The position numbers and the translations under genes were made by a program. A stretch of 64,000 bases of DNA from Andrena cerasifolii (taxonomy: Eukaryota > Arthropoda > Insecta > Hymenoptera > Andrenidae): positions 22,023,433 to 22,087,432 of the forward strand of contig NC_135120.1 of the NCBI RefSeq assembly GCF_050908995.1, given 5' to 3'. The notes below the pieces were generated by a model that ran no database searches, was not told the origin of the DNA, and saw nothing but the letters and a program-made list of their open reading frames with translations. Each line of letters opens with the position of its first letter. Position 1 is the first letter of the stretch. This document shows positions 48,421 to 59,855 of this stretch, one piece after another.

Positions 48421-49152
48421 TTAAGGGGACCTTCCGTTCCAAAAAATAGGTGATATTTAAGAATTAATTAAAGGAAAACTACTGTATATAATGTAATGGG
48501 ACTTTTTGCATTGTATTAAGGATGTCTTAAATTATGGAAATATATTTTTTGTTTTATAATTAATCATTGCAGACGGCAGTGTGGAGTGGTTAAAGTGAAG
48601 GCGTCAAAAAATTGATTTAAATCGGTGGGACCTGTATCTCCAATAGTTATTATCCGAATCGACTGAAACTTTTCTTATTTTGAAGAATATACTTCTGGCT
48701 ACGGGGATACCAGAAAAAGTTAGAAAAATTACACTTCTTTTAGAAAACAACGACACTTAAAGTTTGAAATCACTTTTTCCCCATACTTTTCATTCTTTCA
48801 ACGCCTTAGAAAATTATAAATTTTCAATTTTTTGTAACTTTTTCTGGTATCCCCCTAGCCAGAAGTATATTCTTCAAAATAAAAAAAGTTTCAGTCGAAT
48901 CGGATAATAACTTTTGGAGATACAGGTCCCACCGTTTTGAGAACTCTGTTTCGAGAAAAACGCGTTTAAAGTTTTACGTGGGCGCCGAGTGGCCGGCTGT
49001 TGCCCATGCATTTGCCGCTACTCAAATGCCTGTAACTTCGGGAATTTTACGAGTTTCAACAAATCCTTTTAAACACGTATTCCTAAAAGGTTGAACATTC
49101 GAAAAATGAAATACAAAAAAAAATCGATTTTTATACCGGAACCTCCCCTTAA
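48421..49152. mobile_element. 732-bp TTAA-flanked element, long form of the 26798 MITE
   Basis: Ends match the short copy (TTAAGGGGACCTTCCG and CGGAACCTCCCCTTAA), as do about 190 bases of the left interior. Between them is an extra inner palindrome, roughly 48617-48945, with arms such as GTGGGACCTGTATCTCCAA. No transposase. The short copy lacks the inner part and is an internal-deletion form. Confidence 0.85.
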
Positions 49153-51115
49153 TCTAATATGCCCTGCACGCGAAACTCGAAAGGTAGACGAACGAAAAGA
49201 ATCCTGTGGAGGGTCATCGTTTACCCGTGATTTTACCGTGGAGACGATACAATGCCGCGCAAAGGGGAACGAGACGCGAATTCGAGCGACGTCGATTAAA
49301 GGAAATCCTGACTCAAGCACCGTGCGCCCTTCAGCCGTCAGAAGTGGAGCACATCAAAAGAATAATCCGTATCCGAACAGTGGGATCGATCTGGCGCGTC
49401 CCCGTCAAATGAAAATCATCCGCCGATGATCCACTTTTAATTATCGGTTGGCCACGTCTGGCGACACGTCTCGATTGGATATTGCAGCTTTTCTCGCAGC
49501 TTCGGCGATGATTAACCGCGACGGACGGCGAGCCAGCCGGGCGCGGGAAGAATCCGTGAACTCAGACCTGCCGTCGTGACGGCGGATTTATCGATTCGCG
49601 ATAAAGCGAAGAGCGTTTCGAGGAATAACAGTGGGCACGGCAGAGCTACGTGATTAGTCGGCCGTGTAGCCTAGGCCAGGCTTCCGATCAGTTTCGTGGC
49701 ACGAACGAGGGAATCCATCGCGTAGACATATTGGATTGAACGGAGAATGTCAAGCTCGTTCGCTATAGGCACGTAATCCACGCTCCTGTGTTTGGATTGC
49801 CGCGATGTGTCCAAGCGAAAAGTCCAATCAGGTCCAGGGATTCACTTTGCCCCAAGCGTTTAAAGAATCGGAAACTTTCTGCTTTCGAAATATCCCGGAA
49901 GCCCTGAGACTGTAGCTTCCCAGTAGCATAACCATTCAGCAAAATAAAATAGCTTCCCCTAGCAAACACCGAGGAACTCGGAGTTTCTCGTTCCGAACAA
50001 ACAATTCTCCGCCAACGACGATACCTTGCGATCGAATATTCCATCGAAACATCGCGGAGAACTACCGGGTCTAAGAAAGAATTCCGCCTGGACTGTAGCA
50101 GCGAGCCAGCGTTAATTGGAAAAAAAATTAAATTTCCCGGCCCAATTAGCTCCTTGTTCTGTTACATTCCAGCTCGGCGGAACTGGGGAAAGGCGAGTAA
50201 TTTAAACAGTACCTACTCGCCCAGTTGCAGTCGTCGCTGAAATCTTTGGGCATGCGTGCCTGCGTACGTGCCTGCGCGCTTTTCTTCTTCGACGGCGTAG
50301 ATGGTCACATGTTGCGGCATGCCGAGAGAATCGTTTCAGTGTCAAAGGATGAGCAACACTTAAATCTCTCACCCTCCCTGCCATCGGGGGATGAAGCGTC
50401 GCCTTTCATACCAGGCGAGCCTGGACGCGAAAATTCAATCATGCAGAACGCCTGTCAAGACCTCGTTACTTCTTTCATCATTCAGACCAGTTCCCTCGTT
50501 TTTCATCAAGCACCGAGCATTCTGGGAAGCAGCACGGACGCTGATCCGCGGGACGCGATTTCGCTGATTTACGAGCTACCGGAACAGCGAGATTCGAAAG
50601 TTCTGGCCTGCAAGCTCCGAACAACGTTTCTACCTCCACTCGCCCGTGGTCAAAGACTCGATTTTCCTGTCAAAGTGTAGGCGGCCGTGCTCGAAACGTG
50701 GCGCGCGGACCGGAATTCGAGAAAACGCGAAACGAAACCGTTGGGCTCCGTTTTCGAGATAATCGATGTTGAAGAGTGCACTGGGCACGCACGCGCTCGG
50801 TTGACGGACTTCAAAGTTCTTCACTTTGTGGGCTGTTCCATTGTACATTGAAGTGCTGAAACTAATTCACATGAAAACGGAAGCCGGCGGGAAAGAATTT
50901 TATTCCGCAACTTCCATTTATTTCTTCCAGCGGAATCGGCAAGTTTCGGGCTGTACAGCGCAGCTTGGAATGCTCTGTAGAAGCGAAATTTTAAGCGGAG
51001 GAAAGATGAGGAAAGTTATGAATATGCAAGTATATAAGTTTGGGGAATCACTTAACTGACGATGAATAGAGCTGTACCTGGTATTAAAGACGTGGATAAA
51101 GTGGAGCAATTTTAT
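49153..51115. other. Non-coding tract
   Basis: Moderately CpG-rich, with chance frames on both strands and no domain. No element ends were recognised. Confidence 0.4.
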
Positions 51116-51515
51116 TAAGGCGAATGTCCCAATTTCTGCTCATGTCCCCATTTCTGATCGTTTCGTATTTTTCTTATTATTATATGCGTCACGTTTGTAC
51201 TGGTTGCAAGAAAATAATTCTAAATTATTTAAACATCTACGCGAGCGTTGCACGAGCTTGGGTCAATACATACATTGCTATTCTTCGTGAGCAGAAATAC
51301 GGACATTTAGAGGATTATATATTTAATTACAAATTACTAATAGTTAAACATCTTGAAATATCTTTCTTAAATAGTTTTTCAATTGGTTGATTTATTATTA
51401 AAGAATTAATCTTAATTAATCTTAATTAATTAATTTTTATCGCAAACAAATTTTGTTACACCTTCTTTGTGACGAGTTGCCTCTTAAATCAGCAGAAATT
51501 GGGACATTCACCTTA
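51116..51515. mobile_element. 400-bp MITE with TAAGGCGAATGTCC ends
   Basis: The left end TAAGGCGAATGTCCCAATTT is mirrored by the right end AAATTGGGACATTCACCTTA. A frame inside (51124-51390) has no family resemblance and starts within the terminal repeat, so it is not called. A second copy's right end opens the window. The target duplication is unclear. Confidence 0.75.
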
Positions 51516-51926
51516 TAATTGAAATCTTTGCCCATTGTCTTTGCACGCCGTTTATGTTTCTTGTATAGTAAAAACGAATTACCGCGGGCGCGAAATTAGC
51601 GAGAAAATTTCATTCCGGAGGTATGAAAATTCTAAAAGCAGATCATACGCCACGTCACGTGAATACGCTCTGTTATGATATGCACGTACGTGCCATGGGA
51701 ATACGATTTAAAGCGAGTAAACCGAAATGTGTTTCTTCAGCTCCGCAGACTTGGGCGCATTTTCCCGTCGCGCGCGAGCGCGAACACAGCTGCAGCAGGG
51801 CGTGAAATCATCTCGATTTCAAATATTCATTCAGCGTCACATATATTTGTATCGAGCCTCCAGCAAGGAAAACTTGTCACTCGATACTTAACTCTACGCA
51901 TTACAGTAGCCGTTACAGAATAAATA
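51516..51926. other. Non-coding stretch
   Basis: Short chance frames only. Confidence 0.4.
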
Positions 51927-52400
51927 GGGGAGGCCGGGGCAAAGTGAACCTCGGGGTAAAACGAGCTTTCTTAATTTATTCTTTAACAATAGAATATATT
52001 TACAAATTTTGGTGACGTGATAAATGTGTGTAATACCACAATGATAATTATGCACATTCAGATATCGAAAAATGGAAATTCGTTTAAAAAATTAAAAATA
52101 AAGTTTTAGAGACTTCCAGTTGGTTTTCTTTTCTATTTAGCTTTTTGGATAAATGAGTCTGAAATGTGTTATTTTAACTGCAATTTTTTTCTTCATCTAT
52201 GAGGTAAAGTGGTCGTTTTGTCATTTCTTTTCAAGTTGAATTTTAATACACTTTAAGTTTATTTTAAGTATTGCTATTCGTCATTTATCAATATTAATGT
52301 TCAAATTATGTTATAAATCTATTTCCACACATTTCTGTTGAAAGGGAAAAATTTTATTCGACTTCAAACGTTTTTCGCGTCACTTTGCCCCGGTCTCCCC
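51927..52400. mobile_element. 474-bp TA-flanked MITE, GGGGAGGCCGGGGCAAAGTG ends
   Basis: The left end GGGGAGGCCGGGGCAAAGTG mirrors the right end CACTTTGCCCCGGTCTCCCC, with TA directly outside both. The interior is AT-rich without coding sequence. The GGGGA start and TA duplication are shared with the pogo-like element at 53611, so a common superfamily is possible. Confidence 0.85.
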
Positions 52401-52402
52401 TA

Positions 52403-53608
52403 GCAATTCATAACGCCAGATAAAATAATTACAACACTCATCGTACAGAAATATTTCAGCAAGCCGAAATAAAACGTTCGAAGATCAAAAGCTGTGGAGA
52501 CAGTAGTTGCGCAGCGAATGAATCATTCCAAGCCTCTCAATTCCCATCTATCAGATATCGGTGGCCAAAAATCGCCCACTTCGAAGTTCCACCTCCGACA
52601 GAACGATAACCGAGTCGTTACAGAAATGCTCGCAAACCCATTTTCGCTACCACCGCGGGGCAAGCGTCCGCGGGCGGCGCGGCTGCGAGGGCGAACGTTC
52701 GTTACCGTCCATCCCCGATGCAAATTCGAAAAATCCTATTTGCGATAATGAAAGCGCGACACGAGCAATCCCCGTGGCGCCTTGCTTTTCGGCCGAGCTG
52801 TTTCGCAAATAGCGGGACACACCGAGTCAAAGTGTTAAAAGACCAACGAAGAGGCCGAATCAGCAATTCGAAACACTCCACCCTGCTGCTCCGATACAAA
52901 GTGCCGCGGCCCTGTCGTCGCGCAATCTCGTTGCACGGTTTAGTGAAAACACAGGCCACCCGTTGACGATACGGCGGACAACAGAGAGCTTTCCTCGCCC
53001 GAAGCACGCTCTCCGGGCATTTTATTCCCGCCGCCCCCACAGCGGCGAAGATTTCGCGAGCGAGACGGGCTCGCCCGTTCCAGCATCGCGATTCACTGGT
53101 TACACATAGTGTCTTTAATTCAATTCACCGTTAATCGAGTTCCACTAGCGTTTACATCGATCCTTTATACGGCCGGCGATAGTGAACGGAAGGTTCGTGA
53201 CGAGGATGAAAAGGCTGGATCGTGTACCTGCCTCTCTCATTCAATTTGACGAGTGTTTTGGTAGCAGTTGGGCGTGATTTCTCTGCGCTTCAATTTTCCG
53301 CTGTAAATCAGACCTCCCTGAAAAGAACGTTCCAGTTTGTTTTCTTGGAAAGCAAAGACTCATTTGCCGAAGATTTATTTTACGTTTCGTCTTATTTCTC
53401 GTAAGAAGATCACCTCCTTTACAGATGCGTTGCTAGTAACAAATCACCCAATAAAATACGCGCGCAGCGTCTAACTTCTTCGAGTGTACCTACCATTTCT
53501 ATTCGATATCTTCTTCCCTAGCTGTTGTCGCCGGCGATTCTTCCGTTGAAGACACCGCAGCGGCGCAATTCCGCGCGGAACGCGGGGACAATTACAAGCG
53601 CCCAATCT
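52403..53608. other. Non-coding tract, CpG-rich at 52.5-53.1 kb
   Basis: Overlapping frames in the CpG-rich part have no domain. No gene is supported. Confidence 0.4.
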
Positions 53609-53610
53609 TA

Positions 53611-54634
53611 GGGGAAGGTTGCCGATTTTGGACCACTTTTTTATTTTACTCTCCTACACGGGCATAACACATTGCAGGAAGCAAAGAGAAACGGGAAAAT
53701 GATCTACATTTCATGTAGATTTTATCATGTATTTAGTGTATTAATAAAATATTTTATTAAAATAATATATAAAAAAAAAATAAACTAATGACTTCGGTTC
53801 ATTTTAGGCAACCGGTTTCGTAAGTTGGACCACCGGTTTCCTATGTTGGACCGCTCCTAAAAACCAATGAATTTATATATACAATCTAAAAAACACTGAT
53901 CAGGGCATTGAATAAAATCTTCTCCAGATTTAAAGAGAACGTGGGTGGCTTCCCCAGAGCCTTTATACCATTCGCATATGATTTTTTTTTCGCGGAATGT
54001 CGCTTCAGTGTGGCTTTTGGCACTCCATACACCCCACTACACTCATTTAAATCATAGTCACCGTTTTCGTAAGCTATAATGGCCTTTTGTAGTTCGTCTT
54101 CATTCCATTTCCCGTACTTTCGCCTTGTCGTCAATTTAAATCTCCAAAAAAGGAAAAAAAAAACTTCTTAGTATGCTTTTAACTATTCGCTACCATAACG
54201 TAGATGGTATCCTAGAATGGACCGGTCCAATTTAAGCAACTAGTGGTGGTCCAATATTAGGCAACTTGCAGGTTATATCAAAAAGATATGTTTTTATTGT
54301 TATACTTATACGAATATGGGAAAGTAAGGACACGAATTTGTAGCTAAGACAGCACACTTTACACTAGTATCATTGAAAATTATGGTACTTACAAGATGTA
54401 GAAAGAAATTCACTTCAAATAGGTAGCACGAAAAATAACGATCGCGTACCATTTATTTCTCTATTTCGAGGACGCTGAACGACAAACAAATGAATAACCC
54501 TCTCGCTGCTCCCGCATGTTTCATCTCGACTTCCTAAATCAGCGTAGCCGAAAGAACCACTGCAAATATATTTGTTTATCGAGATACACGCATGGCCCAA
54601 TTAAGGAGCCGGTCCAATATAGGCTACTCTCCCC
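53611..54634 (-). mobile_element. Pogo-like element remnant, TA-flanked, 1,024 bp
   Basis: The left end GGGGAAGGTTGCCGATTTTG and the right end, whose complement starts GGGGAGAGTAGCCTATATTG, are inverted repeats with TA outside both. Three TTGGACC motifs lie toward the left end (53628, 53825, 53846) and three GGTCCAA toward the right (54224, 54248, 54611); the outermost pair is 17 bases from each end. A minus-strand transposase remnant lies inside. Confidence 0.8.
53886..54134 (-). pseudogene. Psq-type helix-turn-helix N-terminus of a pogo/Tigger-like transposase, truncated (82 aa)
   Basis: It starts MTTRRKYGKWNEDELQKAI, then NECSGVYGVPKATLKRHSA, and later LGKPPTFSLNLEK. This order (GKW-E-L-A, VPK-TL-R, LG-PP-FS-ELE) is the Pipsqueak-type DNA-binding domain that begins pogo/Tigger and jerky-like proteins. 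After it the frame ends within about 12 residues; the CENP-B helix-turn-helix and DDE catalytic domain are missing. The family normally has several hundred residues, so this is a remnant of an internally deleted element. The domain itself looks intact and could in principle still bind the element's ends. Confidence 0.8.
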
Positions 54635-54636
54635 TA

Positions 54637-57284
54637 ATAACCCTTAATTATCAGCCACGGCTTGTTGCCGTCTCTCGCGAGGAAGCGCGAAGCGCGCCGG
54701 AAAACGCGAAAGCCCGCGGAACGTTGCCCGTGTACACTGAGCAAGAAGAAAGCGTGTCTCTCGCATAATTCGCTTGTACACTTCCGTCAAGAGCGCTCAT
54801 TCTTCCCGAGCAACCGTCGAGAGTTCACTCTGTCTGGCTTATCCTACAACCGGGATATTAATGAATATGTCGCTGCACGAGGGCGTGGAAAGGAGTCGCG
54901 CCTTTCAAGCGCCGCGACAACAGCTTCGTTTAAGGAACGGCACGCGCAAGAAGCCGGGATGCGACCATTGCCAGCGAGACGTGCGAGCCGAAGAAACGTT
55001 ATCGGTGCCGCGGACGACACGCTTGCCCCCGCCGATGCAGAAATCTTGTTCGAGGGTGGCGAGATAGCATCTTATTGACGCGATATCCAGTCACGTGAAT
55101 GCCACTTTTGGTGATCGTCGGAGGTACGCGCGACTCGAGAGGACCTTTAGATTCGCGGTGGATAATTTTTCCGGGCTTCCCCAGCCCCGAAAACGTCCCT
55201 ACGCAAGGGCGCGATTCCACGGTAATATTCAGGGCTGCGTGGGATCATTGATAGGGTCAGGACACGGGGTCGTCGATCGCAGGTGAATCCTGTGCCAGCG
55301 GTTCTCAACGCGGGTCCTTGCCGCGCTGGAATCGATCGGGCCTTTTACCAACACGAATAAACATCGCTCCCACACGGCTGTCTGTCAGGAATTCGCGATA
55401 ATGGGAGACAGACTCCCCTGGAGCGACCTATCGCGGTCACGCTCGGTGACCTCAAGACGATTTCTAAATGGGAGGCGTTCTCTGAGAAGTCCGTCCTTCT
55501 AATGTGTTCTTTTGAATTTCATCGTTTCGAAGGTTTTGTGGAAGCTGGGTTTCAGGGATTTCGCAGAAATAGTGGAGGTGTCGAAGGGTTTGAACATTGA
55601 GTGGATTATTTTCAAGGGTACGATAATATTCTGTTAATAGAACACTGGGTGTTAATTGATTAGCTAAATTCCTATCGGCGCGGCCATCTAATTACGAAAG
55701 TGATTGGTTAATGGGAGGAGAAGCTCGGTAATTTCGATTCTGTATCTAATCACATTATATACGATATCTAACTTTCTGCATTCTCGTTAAATTTCCTATT
55801 ACGATTTGCTGACGAAATATAAAATTCTGCCCTTGCAGGCGAAGTAATAATATAACAGGAATTACCCGTTGGAAAAATAAAGGCAGGGGATTAAGAGCTA
55901 CGAGAAAACAGAGCCCAAGACCATATTAAGTGATTCAATTTTCCAATCGACATTCGGATGAAAACGTGAGACGAAAGGCTAGAGGGTAGAGCCTGAAGAG
56001 TGCTTCGCGGATAACGAAGAAGCAGAGGAGAAAGTTTATATGGCCGAGCAACGGACAGGATCGACTAGCATTTTTCCACTGCTCATTTCAGGCTTCATTT
56101 ATTCGCGCGTCAAGTTTGTACGGTTCCTTATAACGATATGGAAATCGCGGGAATTCGTTTTCTCGCCTTGCGAAGCTCTTTCGCGCTATGTCCGTCTTCG
56201 GCTGGCGAAGCGGAACACGCGAGGCGAAGTTTTAAACCTTGAATGCTCAAGCGTTCACCGTTATCACCGGTAACGAGGGCAGAGAAGCAATCGCGTTATC
56301 GAGAACTGACTATAAATCCGTTTACCCTGCATGGAGATGCGAAACGTCTCATTTAGCTGAGCAATAAGAAGAACGCGATAAGGGAGAACCATTCCTGTGG
56401 AACGTGCAGCTTGAATGACTTCGCAAACTGGCGCCAATCGATGCCAAAGGGATGAAGATAATTGCTCGGAAGCTCGGTGACTTCTCGATACATTTACGGT
56501 TAAGCACTCGGCGGAGGTTAACAATCGTGGAAGGAGAATCGATGTGTTCGAATTCGAGCGATCTGTTTTTAAAGCGCGCGGGACGTCGCCATATCACTCG
56601 GGACTGGTTTAAGCGAGAAATCCCGAGTGCAGCTGCTGCGCACTTTATCTATCAATCCTTCGAAACTGAAGCATCAAATGGAAAAACGAGATGGGGAATC
56701 GATAAGCTGGGGGACCGTGTATCTAAACATCCAGTTTTCACGCGAGGTATCAGCCTGTCAAGACAGCGTGATGAAGGAACATAGAAACTCTACGGGCTCG
56801 TGCCTCGGTTGTAGACAAATGGAATCGTTCTGTTGCCAAAGCTATCTCTTCTCCATTCGCTGCGCCGCCTGCCATCGCAACCCGGTGAAATGTTTTGCTT
56901 TAAGGCAGAAGCGTTTTTTCGCGTCCCCAAATGCAAACCCACCTCTGAATTTACTGTCTCTCGTTTGCAAGAGGCGCGCGTATAAAAAAAATACTTGCAA
57001 ACAGTATTACTATTCGAGATAATTATTTGTGGCGACATGAATTCCTCCAGATTGAGTATAATGTACTTCAGAGATGGTCCGACCCAAGTTTTTTAAAAAA
57101 AAAAACGAATCCTCGTGTTAAAAATCCTAGTTCACGCCTTTAGGTTTACATAGGGAAGAACTCTTCTTTTATTTTACCGCAAATTAAACATCAGTCGATA
57201 TCACAGTCCCATCAAAGTTAGATTAATTAACCTCTACTGTTTTGGGTGATATTTCATGCACGTCGTGGCAGGTGGCTCCTTTAA
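54637..57284. other. Non-coding tract, CpG-rich at 54.65-55.5 kb
   Basis: Overlapping frames at 54.66-55.29 and 56.3-57.0 kb have no domains. No gene or element is supported. Confidence 0.4.
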
Positions 57285-58024
57285 AACTTAAAACTTGAAA
57301 CTTGAAACTTGAAACTTGAAACGAGAAACTTGAAACTTGAAATTTGAAATTTGAAATTTGAAATTTGAAATTTGAAATTTGAAATTTGAAATTTGAAATT
57401 TGAAATTTGAAATTTGAAATTTGAAATTTGAAATTTGAAATTTGAAATTTGAAATTTGAAATTTGAAATTTGAAATTTGAAATTTGAAATTTGAAATTTG
57501 AAATTTGAAATTTGAAATTTGAAATTTGAAATTTGAAATTTGAAATTTGAAATTTGAAATTTGAAATTTGAAATTTGAAATTTGAAATTTGAAATTTGAA
57601 ATTTGAAATTTGAAATTTGAAATTTGAAATTTGAAATTTGAAATTTGAAATTTGAAATTTGAAATTTGAAATTTGAAATTTGAAATTTGAAATTTGAAAT
57701 TTGAAATTTGAAATTTGAAATTTGAAATTTGAAATTTGAAATTTGAAATTTGAAATTTGAAATTTGAAATTTGAAATTTGAAATTTGAAATTTGAAATTT
57801 GAAATTTGAAATTTGAAATTTGAAATTTGAAATTTGAAATTTGAAATTTGAAATTTGAAATTTGAAATTTGAAATTTGAAATTTGAAATTTGAAACTTGA
57901 AGCTTGAAGCTTGAAGCTTGAAACTTGAAGCTTGAAGCTTGAAGTTTGAAACTTAAAACTTGAAACTTGAAGCTTGAAGCTTGAAGTTTGAAACTTAAAA
58001 CTTGAAACTTGAAACTTAAAACTT
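57285..58024. repeat. Heptanucleotide array, AAATTTG core of 79 units
   Basis: From 57339 to 57891 the 7-base unit GAAATTT runs without length change, 553 bases or 79 units. Both flanks hold variant units: AAACTTG on the left, AAGCTTG, AAGTTTG and AAACTTA on the right. The minus strand stays open through it (a 7-residue repeat) only because three units make 21 bases; it is not a gene. Confidence 0.95.
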
Positions 58025-59782
58025 CCAAGTAAACAAGACCAGCTCTACCCCAAGACGACCAATTTCATCCCTTTTTGACAGTTCACTGCGCAGCCCCAAA
58101 TCGCCTTGGGCGCCATAAATCGTTCAATCGTTATCGAAGCCCGCAGTCCTCGACATTGCTTGCTCGATTTCGATCCACTGAGCTCCACGCAATTTTACAC
58201 CGTTTCACGGCTTTATCCGTCAGCTTTGTTCCGTTTTTATTGCCGCTTTCATGAGAACTTTGACATTTCCAAGTTCCACCTGGGCGAATGGTCCCGACCG
58301 AGAGCTTTGTTTTCTTTCGGTAACACAGCGGGGCAATATACGTCGATGTCGTTTGATATTACAGTGATACCTCTACTATCCGAAGTAGTAGAAGCACGTA
58401 ACTGCTCGGACAGGTGAATTCTCGACAATAGAACAGAGTGACGTTTGTCTGGTATTCACATTTTAGATGAAATTACACCAATACGAATGTGAAGAATGCA
58501 GATGTCACAAAGGAATGATATTCTCAAAGTTTTATGCGTTCAGTTGCTGGAACTCTCGTGTTGTTGTATTTTAATTTTAATCTTACTTCGATTCAACGTT
58601 GCACAATTAATTATTCACTTAGGAATATACAAATCTCTACGAATTTAATACTGACTCTAGATCGTTTCTACGAAATTTTCACCCCCTGGATGTAATTGCT
58701 TTACTACAGCGTCGACCTTTCACTTTCTCTTTCACGATCAAAGGACGTAAGTAATCGGCGATATATAATGATTCCCCGTCGGAGCACGTAATCGATTAAA
58801 CTAAGCTAAAGCTGTCGTACACGCGCAAGTAATTTATTTCCTTCCTTCATTTCTTCATCCCTTCTCTTTTTTTTAACGATTCCAGGCCTCGAGTAAAAAT
58901 GGAGGAAAAAGGTGGCGGTACGTGCTCGGGCGCAAAAACCCGGAACTCGTAAAGAACACCTGAAGCTAACTCCTACGTAGCAAGTACCCCGATACCCTCG
59001 ATTGTGCTAATAACACCTGTAATAAATTTATCGAGCAGGAATGAAATATGGTCTATTAATCGCGGAAATATTTCGCTACCAGCCGAATATTCAGAGAAAC
59101 GTTGCATGCACTAAAGTTTCGCCAAGTAAACATCCAACTTGCTGCTGAATGTTGATACACTGAATCCCCTTCGGCGAACCTAATGATAAGCATACTCTTG
59201 TTTCGGTGGAGAAAAAAGCACTGGTTACACCGTGATTTTATTTTTACACCTATTAGACAATTTAACGTGGGTCCAGCAAGATAAACTGGCAAGAAGGACG
59301 TTGTCCATCTGATAACGCTATATTTGCCCAATGAAATCTTCCCCGTGTTGCGTTGTCCTCTCGTTTGGCGCTTTGCCCGCTGATAACGTTTTCGCAATTA
59401 CGAAACAAACTTGTCGCGTTTGCGGTGGCCTTTGATACATTTTCACTTTACCACGAGGCTATCGAGTCAACGAAATCTTACGCAAATCAAGCTCGTGCGA
59501 AGGAAGCATCGCTCTCGCAATTACCTGTTCAACCTTGATATAAATATCGAGGACTCTGTGGTATATTATTCCTCAACATATTGCACAGGAGTTAATCCAA
59601 AGTTAACTCGTTATTGGACAATTGTCACTGAAGATATGTGTCCCCGAAAGACGTCACTCTTCAAAAGCATTATAATTTTAATTAACCATTTCAAATTATC
59701 GATTGGGGAAAACGGGGAGCTCGTTTCAGATATTAGTTAACTTATCTAATCTCTGAAAAATTACGATCAGATTAAATATACA
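58025..59782. other. Non-coding tract before the protease gene
   Basis: Short chance frames only. A poly(T) stretch near 58868 and AT-rich DNA precede the TATA box. Confidence 0.4.
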
Positions 59783-59790
59783 TATAAATA
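59783..59790 (+). promoter_or_regulatory. TATA box of the serine protease gene
   Basis: A TATAAATA motif lies 73 bases before the protease ATG. Initiation about 30 bases downstream would leave a 5' leader of about 35-45 bases, normal for insect secreted-enzyme genes. No clear initiator motif was assigned. Confidence 0.6.
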
Positions 59791-59855
59791 GGGCGAGTCA
59801 AGAGAATTTCTGCTGATATATTTTCACACGGTTCTAATGACAACGTCTCGATAAG

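Noticed and set aside
50225..50680. 151-residue plus-strand frame
   Set aside because: No recognisable domain and no splice or promoter support.
51124..51390. 88-residue frame inside a MITE
   Set aside because: Starts in the terminal inverted repeat and resembles no transposase.
57285..58024. CRISPR-like or telomeric repeat
   Set aside because: No spacers, and the unit is not the TTAGG insect telomere repeat; it is a simple tandem array.
57288..58028. Long minus-strand frame of 246 residues
   Set aside because: It is the translation of the heptanucleotide array; period 21 keeps it open by arithmetic.
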